Source: Paraprevotella xylaniphila YIT 11841 (GTDB taxonomy: Bacteria; Bacteroidota; Bacteroidia; Bacteroidales; Bacteroidaceae). From it: a stretch of DNA of 64,000 bases. This document shows, piece by piece, positions 8,714 through 16,987 of the stretch. Both the position numbers and the translations under genes were made by a program. The stretch is taken from NCBI RefSeq assembly GCF_000205165.1, contig NZ_GL883831.1, forward strand, positions 1 through 64,000. The letters run 5' to 3'. Under the pieces are notes generated by a model. It had not been told where the DNA came from. It did no database searches and saw only the letters and a list, made by a program, of their open reading frames with translations. Within the stretch, counting starts at the first letter, position 1, and each line of letters starts with the position of its first letter.

Positions 8714-11110
8714 GTGAAGACAAGACTTTTCAAATCCATATCCTGCCTTTTCCTGCTGACCCTTATGGCCTTGCAAGTGGCCGCCCAAGACAAAGTAAAA
8801 CTGTCGGGAAGGGTCATCGACGATGAACAAAACCCGGTACTTTTTGCCGTAGTAAAAGTGGCCGGCCAGGCGGCAGGTACTACCACAGACCTGCAAGGAC
8901 GTTACCAACTGGAATTCTCCACTGCCGACACCGTGACCGTGTCGTTCAGCATGATAGGTTACGTAACCAAGAAAAAAACACTGGTCCGTCCCAAAGGTAG
9001 TTTACGGCTCAACATCACCATGCAAACCCAAAGTATCGACATGGGTGAAGTAACGGTAAAGGAAGTACGGCGACAAATGAATTCCACCCAACACTTGAAT
9101 GCCGAAAACCTGAAACGGCTGCCCTCCACCACCGGAAATGCCGTAGAGGAACTGGTGGCCACACAAGCGGGAGTCAGCACACACAATGAGTTGAGTTCGC
9201 AATACAACGTAAGAGGCGGGAGTTTCGATGAAAACAGTGTATATATCAATGGAGTGGAAGTATACCGCCCCTTACTTATCAGTTCCGGACAACAGGAAGG
9301 ACTGAGCGTCATCAACAGTGACATGGTGGAAAACATCAACTTCTCGGCCGGAGGTTTCGATGCCAAATACGGGGATAAGATGTCGTCTGTTTTGGACATC
9401 ACCTATAAGAAGCCCAAGAAATTCGAGACTTCAGTTTCGGCTAGCCTTTTAGGGGCCGGCCTCTATGTAGGTTACGCCAAAAAGAACTTCAGTATGACAC
9501 ACGGCGTGCGTTACAAGACTAACCAATATATGTTGGGGTCGTTGGAAACCAAAGGAGAATACAACCCGCGTTTCCTCGACTACCAGACCTATATCAGTTG
9601 GTCGCCCAACCGGAAATGGAGCCTGGACTTCATCGGGAACATCTCCCAAAACCAATATGACTTCCTGCCGACGAACCGACAGACCAATTTCGGCACAATG
9701 CAGGATGTCAAGTCGTTTCGCGTATATTTTGACGGAAAGGAAGAAGACCTCTTCCGTACACTATTCGGCACACTGAGCCTGTCGCATAGCTTTACCGACC
9801 GCACAAAGCTTTCCCTTTTGGCTTCGGCATTCGCCACCAAGGAAAGGGAAACATACGACATCCAAGGGCAATACTGGCTCGACGAGACCAACACGACCGA
9901 ACAATTAGGCGTAGGCACCTACATGGAGCATGCCCGCAACTACTTGGATGCCAACATGAAGAGCCTGAAACTCCTGTTCTCTCACAAACCGAAAGGGCAC
10001 GACATACAGGCCGGACTCACATGGAAGCACGAAATCATCAAAGAGAACTCACGCGAATGGGAGATGCGCGACTCTGCCGGATATTCCATCCCCCACACGG
10101 GCAACCGTCTGGATCTGATTTACAACCTGAAATCCTCCAATCGCATCAGCAGCGACCGCCTCGAACTTTTCGGACAGGACACTTGGCGGTTTACTAACAG
10201 ACACGGCATATTTTCCCTTAATTACGGGGCACGGTTAAGCTATTGGAGCTGGAACAAGGAATGGCTGTTCAGTCCGCGTGTTTCGCTCGGCATCATCCCG
10301 TCTTTCAACGAAGATTTCACATTCCGCATTGCCACGGGACTGTATTACCAGGCTCCTTTCTACAAGGAACTACGAGACACTGTGACAACCGGTGTCTCCA
10401 CCAAAGTACACCTGAACCGCGACATCAAGTCGCAGCGTTCGTTCCAAGTCGTATTAGGGGGAGACTACAAGTTCAAGCTCATGAACCGTCCTTTCAAATT
10501 CACCACGGAAGTCTATTACAAGGCATTGAACAACCTGATACCCTACAATGTGGACAACGTGAAAATCGTATACTACGGAGGCAACATCGCTTCGGGATAC
10601 ACCACAGGCATCGACTTCAAAATCTTCGGGGAGTTCGTGGAAGGTACGGATTCCTGGATCAGCTTCAGCCTGATGAAAGCCCAGCAGAAAGTGGACGGCA
10701 AGAGTTTCCCGCAAGCCACCGACCAACGCTATAACCTGAACTTCTTCTTCAGCGACTTCTTCCCCGGTACGACGCGATGGAAGATGACACTGAAAGCCAG
10801 CATTGCCGACGGACTTCCTTTCGGTCCTCCCCACACGGGATTGGAACGCATGGTATTCCGCGCCCCGGCCTACAAACGCGTGGACATCGGAATGAGCTAC
10901 CGGTTGTTGGACAACGAAGACGGGCGCAACCAAAAGAAATTCATCCGCTACCTGCGCAACGTATGGTTAGGCGTGGACTGCTTCAACCTGTTCGACATCA
11001 GCAACGTAAGCTCATACTATTGGGTGACGGACGTGACCAACCAACAATACGCCGTGCCCAACTACCTGACTGGACGGCAAATCAACGCACGTATACTGAT
11101 TGAATTATAA
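8714..11110 (+). CDS. TonB-dependent outer-membrane receptor with carboxypeptidase-like N-terminal domain
   Basis: The product has 798 residues and starts with GTG. A signal peptide (residues 1-24) is followed by a carboxypeptidase-regulatory-like domain (about 28-105, KLSGRVIDDEQNPVLFAVV), the plug (about 115-225, with YNVRGGSFDENSVYINGVE) and a 22-stranded-barrel-like remainder ending in the aromatic-poor ARILIEL. It would import a ligand across the outer membrane with TonB energy. No susD follows, so it is not a SusC-type glycan receptor; an iron chelate, cobalamin or other ligand is possible. A box TAttTTTG lies just upstream. Confidence 0.9.
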   Translation: MKTRLFKSISCLFLLTLMALQVAAQDKVKLSGRVIDDEQNPVLFAVVKVAGQAAGTTTDLQGRYQLEFSTADTVTVSFSMIGYVTKKKTLVRPKGSLRLNITMQTQSIDMGEVTVKEVRRQMNSTQHLNAENLKRLPSTTGNAVEELVATQAGVSTHNELSSQYNVRGGSFDENSVYINGVEVYRPLLISSGQQEGLSVINSDMVENINFSAGGFDAKYGDKMSSVLDITYKKPKKFETSVSASLLGAGLYVGYAKKNFSMTHGVRYKTNQYMLGSLETKGEYNPRFLDYQTYISWSPNRKWSLDFIGNISQNQYDFLPTNRQTNFGTMQDVKSFRVYFDGKEEDLFRTLFGTLSLSHSFTDRTKLSLLASAFATKERETYDIQGQYWLDETNTTEQLGVGTYMEHARNYLDANMKSLKLLFSHKPKGHDIQAGLTWKHEIIKENSREWEMRDSAGYSIPHTGNRLDLIYNLKSSNRISSDRLELFGQDTWRFTNRHGIFSLNYGARLSYWSWNKEWLFSPRVSLGIIPSFNEDFTFRIATGLYYQAPFYKELRDTVTTGVSTKVHLNRDIKSQRSFQVVLGGDYKFKLMNRPFKFTTEVYYKALNNLIPYNVDNVKIVYYGGNIASGYTTGIDFKIFGEFVEGTDSWISFSLMKAQQKVDGKSFPQATDQRYNLNFFFSDFFPGTTRWKMTLKASIADGLPFGPPHTGLERMVFRAPAYKRVDIGMSYRLLDNEDGRNQKKFIRYLRNVWLGVDCFNLFDISNVSSYYWVTDVTNQQYAVPNYLTGRQINARILIEL

Positions 11111-11171
11111 CCACCGGAACGGCTACTGCCAAAAAAACATGAATTTATTTCCTGTTTCACCGCAAAATGCG

Positions 11172-11179
11172 TACTTTTG
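11172..11179 (+). promoter_or_regulatory. -7 box for the mce-mmdA-mmdC operon
   Basis: TActTTTG matches the -7 consensus, leaving a leader of about 45 bases before the epimerase start at 11229. Confidence 0.55.
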
Positions 11180-11228
11180 CAAGTCAGTAAACGCACAATA
11201 ACGTGCAAACAACTAAAATTTATATGTC

Positions 11229-11633
11229 ATGAAGATATCACATATCGAACATTTGGGTATCGCAGTGGAAAGCATCGAAGCCGCACTGCCTTATTATGAA
11301 AACGTATTGGGACTGAAGTGCTACGCTGTGGAAGAGGTAGCCGACCAAAAGGTAAAGACAGCCTTCCTGAAAGTGGGCGAAGTAAAAATCGAACTCCTCG
11401 AACCTACAAGCCCGGACAGCGCCATCGCCAAGTTCCTGGAAAAAGGCGGACGCGGCGTGCATCATGTGGCTTTCTGTGTGGAAGACGGTGTGGCCAACGC
11501 CTTGGCTGAATGTGAGGAAAAAGGCATCCGTCTGATTGACAAGGCACCGCGTCTCGGAGCGGAAAAACTGCAAATCGCATTTCTGCATCCGAAAACGACA
11601 TGCGGCGTATTGACCGAACTTTGTGAACATTAA
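11229..11633 (+). CDS. mce: Methylmalonyl-CoA epimerase
   Basis: The enzyme interconverts (2S)- and (2R)-methylmalonyl-CoA in the succinate-to-propionate route. It is a 134-residue VOC-fold protein with the characteristic HLGIAVESIEAALPYYENVLG start, the metal ligands H8, H79 within GVHHVAF and the terminal glutamate in LTELCE. It heads the cluster with mmdA and mmdC, which act on its product, so the pathway assignment is strong. Confidence 0.95.
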   Translation: MKISHIEHLGIAVESIEAALPYYENVLGLKCYAVEEVADQKVKTAFLKVGEVKIELLEPTSPDSAIAKFLEKGGRGVHHVAFCVEDGVANALAECEEKGIRLIDKAPRLGAEKLQIAFLHPKTTCGVLTELCEH

Positions 11634-11805
11634 CACAACTCCAAGTGAAATTCAATCCAATCATTGAACTTCATATAAAGGCTCGTCCTTGAACCTGATA
11701 CCACCAGCGGAACCGCTTTCTATGAAAGTCTTCCGTTGGTGGCTTGTTTTTTTAGGGATAGGGAAATTCAAAGCCTTCTTTTTGAAACAGAAAATAAAAC
11801 AGATT

Positions 11806-13359
11806 ATGAGTGTCCAAACAGAAAAAATCAAGGAATTAGTAGAATTGCGCGCCAAAGCACGCATGGGAGGCGGCGAGAAAGCCATCGAAAAACAGCATGC
11901 CAAAGGCAAGTACACGGCTCGCGAACGCATCGACATGCTGCTCGACCCGGGCAGCTTCGAGGAAATGGATATGTTCAAACTGCACCGCTGTACGAACTTC
12001 GGCATGGAAAAGAAACAGTACTTGGGCGACGGTGTGGTGACCGGTAGCGGCACGATAGACGGCCGGTTGGTTTATGTTTTCGCACAGGACTTCACCGTCA
12101 ACGGCGGTTCGCTGTCGGAAACGATGGCTGAAAAAATCTGCAAGGTCATGGACCAGGCCATGAAAATGGGCGCACCCTGCATCGGCCTGAACGATTCCGG
12201 CGGCGCACGTATCCAGGAAGGCATCAACGCTTTGGGCGGGTTTGCCGAGATATTCCAACGTAACATCATGGCTTCGGGCGTGATACCTCAGATTTCGGGT
12301 ATCTTCGGCCCCTGTGCCGGCGGTGCGGTCTATTCTCCCGCCCTGACGGACTTCACGCTGATGATGGAGGGCACTTCTTATATGTTCCTCACCGGTCCGA
12401 AAGTGGTGAAGACAGTGACGGGCGAAGACGTGTCGCAAGAAGACTTGGGCGGCGCAAGCGTGCACTCCACCAAGTCCGGAGTGACGCATTTCACAGCCCA
12501 GACGGAAGAAGAGGGCTTGGCCACCATCCGCACGCTGTTGAGCTACATCCCGCAGAACAACATGGAGGAAGCTCCGCGCATGGAATGCACAGACCCTATC
12601 GACCGCATGGAAGACGCGCTGAACGAAATCATTCCGGACAACCCGAACAAAGCATACGACATGTACGAAGTTATCGGAGCTATCGTGGACAATGGCGAGT
12701 TTTTCGAGGTTCAAAAAGACTATGCCCGCAACATCATCGTAGGCTTTGCCCGCTTCAACGGCCAGAGCGTGGGTATCGTGGCCAACCAACCGAACTGCTA
12801 TGCAGGCGTGCTCGACTGCAATGCCAGCCGCAAGGGCGCACGTTTCGTACGTTTCTGCGATGCCTTCAACATACCTTTGGTCACGTTGGTAGACGTGCCG
12901 GGCTTCTTGCCGGGGACGGGACAAGAGTACAATGCCGTCATCCTGCACGGTGCCAAGCTGCTGTATGCTTACGGCGAAGCCACCGTACCCAAAGTGACGG
13001 TAACCCTGCGTAAGAGCTACGGCGGTTCGCACATCGTCATGAGCTGCAAACAGTTGCGCGGCGACTTGAACTACGCTTGGCCGTCGGCCGAGATTGCCGT
13101 GATGGGAGCAGAAGGTGCCGTAGCCGTGCTTTATGCCAAAGGCGCGAAGGAAGCTGAGGACCCGAAAGCTTTCCTGGCCGAAAAAGAAGCCGAATACAAC
13201 AAGCTCTTCACCAACCCGTACCAGGCTGCCAAATACGGTTATATCGACGATGTCATCGAACCGCGCAATACACGATTCCGTGTCATCCGCGCCTTGGCCC
13301 AGTTGAAAACCAAGAGCTTGACCAATCCGGCCAAGAAGCATGGCAATATTCCTCTGTAA
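11806..13359 (+). CDS. mmdA: Methylmalonyl-CoA decarboxylase alpha / propionyl-CoA carboxylase carboxyltransferase subunit
   Basis: A 517-residue carboxyltransferase with the two crotonase-like halves of this family, for example [44 protein letters not shown] and [10 protein letters not shown]. It transfers the carboxyl group between methylmalonyl-CoA and biotin. The start is set at 11806 ([15 protein letters not shown]); the open frame runs upstream without family similarity. Whether the complex runs as a sodium-pumping decarboxylase or as a carboxylase cannot be told from this gene: the membrane beta subunit and a biotin carboxylase are both absent from the window. Confidence 0.93.
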   Translation: MSVQTEKIKELVELRAKARMGGGEKAIEKQHAKGKYTARERIDMLLDPGSFEEMDMFKLHRCTNFGMEKKQYLGDGVVTGSGTIDGRLVYVFAQDFTVNGGSLSETMAEKICKVMDQAMKMGAPCIGLNDSGGARIQEGINALGGFAEIFQRNIMASGVIPQISGIFGPCAGGAVYSPALTDFTLMMEGTSYMFLTGPKVVKTVTGEDVSQEDLGGASVHSTKSGVTHFTAQTEEEGLATIRTLLSYIPQNNMEEAPRMECTDPIDRMEDALNEIIPDNPNKAYDMYEVIGAIVDNGEFFEVQKDYARNIIVGFARFNGQSVGIVANQPNCYAGVLDCNASRKGARFVRFCDAFNIPLVTLVDVPGFLPGTGQEYNAVILHGAKLLYAYGEATVPKVTVTLRKSYGGSHIVMSCKQLRGDLNYAWPSAEIAVMGAEGAVAVLYAKGAKEAEDPKAFLAEKEAEYNKLFTNPYQAAKYGYIDDVIEPRNTRFRVIRALAQLKTKSLTNPAKKHGNIPL

Positions 13360-13381
13360 TCCCTTTCAAAACGAAATTGTC

Positions 13382-13552
13382 ATGGAACAGAAACAGAATG
13401 AAGTGTACGCGGCCATCACACTGGCCCTGCACGAATACCAGGGCTACACGATGCATGTGCCGGAAAGCGGTATCCTGACTTTGGGAAATGCAGATACTGA
13501 GTGGAACTCCAAACTTCGTACGCAACGCCAGTTGCCTGAGCACAAATTTTAA
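13382..13552 (+). CDS. Small protein resembling the C-terminal part of OadG (decarboxylase gamma/delta)
   Basis: A 56-residue soluble protein starting MEQKQNEVYAAITLALHEYQ, located 22 bases after mmdA and 15 bases before the biotin carrier gene. In other Bacteroidales the same place is held by a longer OadG-like subunit with an N-terminal membrane anchor whose last part, as I recall it, has the same order of features: EVYAAI-AL-EYQ, ES-ILT and T-WNSKL. Here no transmembrane helix precedes it. It may be a minimal assembly peptide for the carboxyltransferase complex. The similarity is from memory and should be aligned. Confidence 0.65.
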   Translation: MEQKQNEVYAAITLALHEYQGYTMHVPESGILTLGNADTEWNSKLRTQRQLPEHKF

Positions 13553-13567
13553 AGCAAACAATAGCAA

Positions 13568-13972
13568 ATGAAGACATACAAATATAACATCAACGGCAAC
13601 GATTATGAAGTGGCCGTGGAAGGAATCGAGAACTATGTGGCCACTGTTACGGTGAACGGCGAAAGCTACACGGTGAAGATGCCGGAACCGGAAAAGCCGG
13701 CACATCATCCCGTAGTAGTGAAACCCGCCGGAGTGCCCGCCGTAATTGACAAACCCAAGAAGTATGGCGTGAAAGCCCCGCTTCCGGGTGTGATAGTAGA
13801 CGTGAAGGTGAAACCGGGCGACGAAATCAAGCGCGGCGACACGGTGGTTATCCTGGATGCCATGAAGATGGAAAACAACATCACGTCCGACCGTGCCGGA
13901 CGGGTCTCGGAAATCTGTGTCACGCCAGGCGAATCAGTCATGGAAGGCAAGGACCTGGTGGTGTTGGAATAA
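13568..13972 (+). CDS. mmdC: Biotin carboxyl carrier protein of methylmalonyl-CoA decarboxylase
   Basis: The 134-residue protein carries a C-terminal biotinyl domain (from about residue 66, YGVKAPLPGVIVDVKV) with the biotinylation motif LDAMKMENN, the modified lysine being K100. The N-terminal 40 residues form a small beta domain, followed by a proline/valine-rich linker (about 40-63) that lets the biotin arm swing. It shuttles carboxyl groups from MmdA. It is the last gene of the cluster; a strong terminator follows. Confidence 0.95.
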   Translation: MKTYKYNINGNDYEVAVEGIENYVATVTVNGESYTVKMPEPEKPAHHPVVVKPAGVPAVIDKPKKYGVKAPLPGVIVDVKVKPGDEIKRGDTVVILDAMKMENNITSDRAGRVSEICVTPGESVMEGKDLVVLE

Positions 13973-14013
13973 CCCTCTCCTGCACGCACTTATAGCGAAC
14001 GGATATGAATATG

Positions 14014-14057
14014 TTCCACCCCGGAATGCAGCAAGCATTCCGGGGTGGAACTTTTTT
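14014..14057 (+). terminator. Rho-independent terminator after mmdC
   Basis: A perfect 16-bp inverted repeat (arms 14014-14029 and 14035-14050, loop AGCAA) is followed by CTTTTTTG. Confidence 0.93.
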
Positions 14058-14228
14058 GCATCCTCCTTTCCAAACGGAAATTCCCTTCAGAAAGAATAAA
14101 AAAAGCATAAATCTTCTCATAAGAACAAGGCATTGATTGTTCTAAATACTATCTTTATCCCAAATAGCGTGGCATGTTTCCGCTATTTTATAAAGAAACA
14201 CAAATCCACCTTAATACCTAAAAACAAA

Positions 14229-16751
14229 ATGAGAAAAGCATTATTGGCATTCCATGTGCTATGGATTACGGCTTGCAGCCACGTGAGTGGCCCGAATTTG
14301 AGGCTGAATGAACTTGAGTACTTCGAGACCCAAGGTGTCAATGTCCTCGTTTACAGCAACCAATTCACCGGAGGCTTCAACGACGAAAAGAACTCCGGCA
14401 TCGAACTCATCCACCACGGCGTACGCACTGCACAAGGCGGTGCCATAAGGCTCTCCAACACTCCTGAACAATGGGATTTGGTGCCCACTACCACATCACG
14501 GAAAGTAAACGCAGAGGACAATTTGATTGAAGTAGGCCTGCGCTACGAGGATTACGACTTCGATTCGCGTGTCGTGGTCACGGGAAAAGGAAAAGCAGTT
14601 GAGATATCCGTCTACCTGGACAAACCCCTACCCCACGAACTGGAGGGCGATGCCGGCTTAAACCTTGAGTTCCTCCCGTCTCAATATTGGGGCAAGGCTT
14701 ATCTCATGGACGGGCATCCCGACCGTTTCCCACGCTACGCAGTGAGCAACACTGTCTGCCGCCCCAATGCCGAGAAAGTAAAGCAGTTCAAGGGATACAA
14801 GACATACGACGACCGTGGGACTGGCCAATTCGTGGAACCCTTGCCCCTATCTTCCGGACACACCATGATACTCGCACCCGATACCCCCGAACGCATGGTG
14901 AAAATCACATCCGACTCTTGCCTGTACCTCTACGACGGGCGCATGTTGGCACAGAACGGTTGGTTCGTGGTCCGTAGCATCCTGCCAGCCGGCAAGACGG
15001 GAAAGGTGCTGACATGGACAGTGGAACCGAACGCCGTCGAAGGATGGATAAGAAAGCCCAACATCGGTTTCTCCCAAGTGGGCTACTTGCCTTCACAGCC
15101 CAAGGAGGCCGTCATCGAATTGGACAAGAACGACAAAGTCATCCCCCAGGCATCCATCTGGCAAGTGAAAGCAGACGGGACGGAAGCCGAAGTATTCAAA
15201 GGGAAAACTGCCGTATGGGGGCCTTATTACAAATACAATTACATCAAGTTCGACTTCTCCGAAGTGCAGGAACCGGGAATCTATTACATCCAATACGGCA
15301 ACGAAAAGACCAACAACTTCACCATAAGCCCAAACGTGTACGACCACATCACGGACGCTACCACCGATGTATGGATTCCCATACACATGAACCACATGAC
15401 CGTCAACGAAGGTTACCGGGTCTGGCACGGCGAGCCTTTCAAAGAAGGATACCTGCAGGCACCGCCCCACACCGACCATTTCGACATGCACTGGCAGGGA
15501 GCTACCACCGACACTCGCTATAAGGCATTAGAACTGATTCCGGGACTGAACGTAGGGGGGTACTTCGATGCCGGTGACTTTGACATCGAAACGGGTGCCA
15601 ACATCAACGTCGTCCAGAACCTGGTCAGGACATGGGAACTTTTCAAGCCGTTGCGTGACGAAACGTTCGTCAGCGAACAGCAACGCTACGTGGACCTCCA
15701 TCGTCCGGACAGCATACCAGACATCATCCAGTACATCGAGCACGGGGTGTTGAACCTCTTGGCACAGGCCGAGAACATCGGACACATGTCGCAGACACTC
15801 TCCAACTCCGTGTTGGACAACTACCACCATTTAGGAGATGCCGCAAGCATCACCGACGGATTGCACTACGACCCCCGCCTGGCTCCCTACGAAAAATCGG
15901 CTGACGGGAATTCGAGTGGCACACCGGACGACATGTGGGCCTTCACAAGCCGCAACCCACGCATGGACTTCAGGGCGGCCACCATGTTTGCTGCCGCAAG
16001 CCGCGCCCTGAAAGGATACAATGACGACTTGTCGGAAAGAACCTTGAAGCAATCCAAAAGACTATTGAAAGAAGCCACGGAACTCATGTCGGAAGGATCA
16101 CAAAAGGACAAAAGGCAGAATGTCGGCGGCGACATGGCCACAAACCTGCAATTATACGCCTCTACCGGCGAAAAACAATACTTGGATAACTTCACGCAAG
16201 GAATCTGGATGGCACTGGAACACAACTCCAACCGCAACATCATGACGGCCTTGGAAGCCATCCCCTACATGGACGCGTCTTACAAAGAAAAGCTCCGACC
16301 TTATGTTAAGAAATACAAAGAATACCTCGACAGCCAAGACCAGGAGAATCCTTACGGAGTGCCCATCGGTCGGGGGAACTGGGCCGGAAACAGGGGAATT
16401 GTCGATTTCGGTATCTCGGCCTGCTTCGCCAACAAATACTTCCCCGACATCATCGACAACAGCTATGCTTTCAAAGTGGCCAACTGGCTTTACGGTTGCC
16501 ACCCTTACCACAATTATTCTTTCGTGGCCACCGTCGGAGCCACTCGCCCCAAAGCCGTCTTCTATGGCAACAACCGGGCAGATTTCTCCTTCATCCCAGG
16601 CAACATGGCTCCCGGCGTACTGTTCCGGCACCCCGACCATTTCGAGAATTACGACGATTGGCCATTCCTCTGGGGGCAGAACGAAGGCACCATCGCCGAC
16701 AACACAAGCTACGTGATTTTCGGCCATGCTTTCAAGGACCTGCTGCACTGA
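14229..16751 (+). CDS. Lipoprotein GH9-family endoglucanase/beta-glucan hydrolase
   Basis: The 840-residue product starts at 14229 (MRKALLAFHVLWITAC), where the lipobox ITAC-S marks a lipoprotein; earlier in-frame starts give no signal peptide. An N-terminal beta-domain (about 20-275) precedes a CelD_N Ig-like domain (about 275-370, GFSQVGYLPSQPKEAVI) and the (alpha/alpha)6 GH9 barrel (about 390-838). Catalytic residues are visible: D447 and D450 in GGYFDAGDFD, and the acid E819 in WGQNEGTIADNTSYV, with YGCHPYHNYSFVATVG as the conserved late motif. It would cut beta-1,4-glucan-type chains at the cell surface. The leader carries an AAATAGCG/CGCTATTT hairpin (14162-14188). Confidence 0.9.
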   Translation: MRKALLAFHVLWITACSHVSGPNLRLNELEYFETQGVNVLVYSNQFTGGFNDEKNSGIELIHHGVRTAQGGAIRLSNTPEQWDLVPTTTSRKVNAEDNLIEVGLRYEDYDFDSRVVVTGKGKAVEISVYLDKPLPHELEGDAGLNLEFLPSQYWGKAYLMDGHPDRFPRYAVSNTVCRPNAEKVKQFKGYKTYDDRGTGQFVEPLPLSSGHTMILAPDTPERMVKITSDSCLYLYDGRMLAQNGWFVVRSILPAGKTGKVLTWTVEPNAVEGWIRKPNIGFSQVGYLPSQPKEAVIELDKNDKVIPQASIWQVKADGTEAEVFKGKTAVWGPYYKYNYIKFDFSEVQEPGIYYIQYGNEKTNNFTISPNVYDHITDATTDVWIPIHMNHMTVNEGYRVWHGEPFKEGYLQAPPHTDHFDMHWQGATTDTRYKALELIPGLNVGGYFDAGDFDIETGANINVVQNLVRTWELFKPLRDETFVSEQQRYVDLHRPDSIPDIIQYIEHGVLNLLAQAENIGHMSQTLSNSVLDNYHHLGDAASITDGLHYDPRLAPYEKSADGNSSGTPDDMWAFTSRNPRMDFRAATMFAAASRALKGYNDDLSERTLKQSKRLLKEATELMSEGSQKDKRQNVGGDMATNLQLYASTGEKQYLDNFTQGIWMALEHNSNRNIMTALEAIPYMDASYKEKLRPYVKKYKEYLDSQDQENPYGVPIGRGNWAGNRGIVDFGISACFANKYFPDIIDNSYAFKVANWLYGCHPYHNYSFVATVGATRPKAVFYGNNRADFSFIPGNMAPGVLFRHPDHFENYDDWPFLWGQNEGTIADNTSYVIFGHAFKDLLH

Positions 16752-16849
16752 CTCACAACCTTACGGTTCTAATGGAATAAAATGTAAAAAACAAGGAAGA
16801 TATAATATTTTCCACATTAATACTGGTTTTCAATTACTTATATCAGAAG

Positions 16850-16935
16850 AATCGTTCTGCGCCAAATAAAAAATCATTTGGCGCAGAACGATTTTCCGTT
16901 GTGCTGAGAACGATTTTCAAATCTCAGCACAACGG
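16850..16935. repeat. Palindromic repeat locus A (two hairpins built from a dispersed 22-nt unit)
   Basis: Two inverted repeats stand side by side between the convergent GH9 and GH2 genes. The first has perfect 18-bp arms (16850-16867 and 16876-16893) around an 8-base loop; its core is ATTTGGCGCAGAACGATT. The second has 14-bp arms (16896-16909 and 16922-16935) with core CCGTTGTGCTGAGA. The same cores recur near 31032-31097 and 45674-45753. The hairpins may terminate both genes, but long T-runs are absent. Confidence 0.8.
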
Positions 16936-16987
16936 TTTCAGGCTTTCTGCCGTAAACAACATTTACCAACCGGAAGCCTCATCCCAT

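Noticed and set aside
8714-11110. SusC of a polysaccharide utilisation locus
   Set aside because: No SusD-like gene follows; the next operon is methylmalonyl-CoA metabolism. The receptor is of the general TonB-dependent kind.
11836-13341. 501-residue open frame on the minus strand
   Set aside because: It lies wholly opposite mmdA, whose conserved motifs cover the region; its translation has no family features and reflects codon bias of the real gene.
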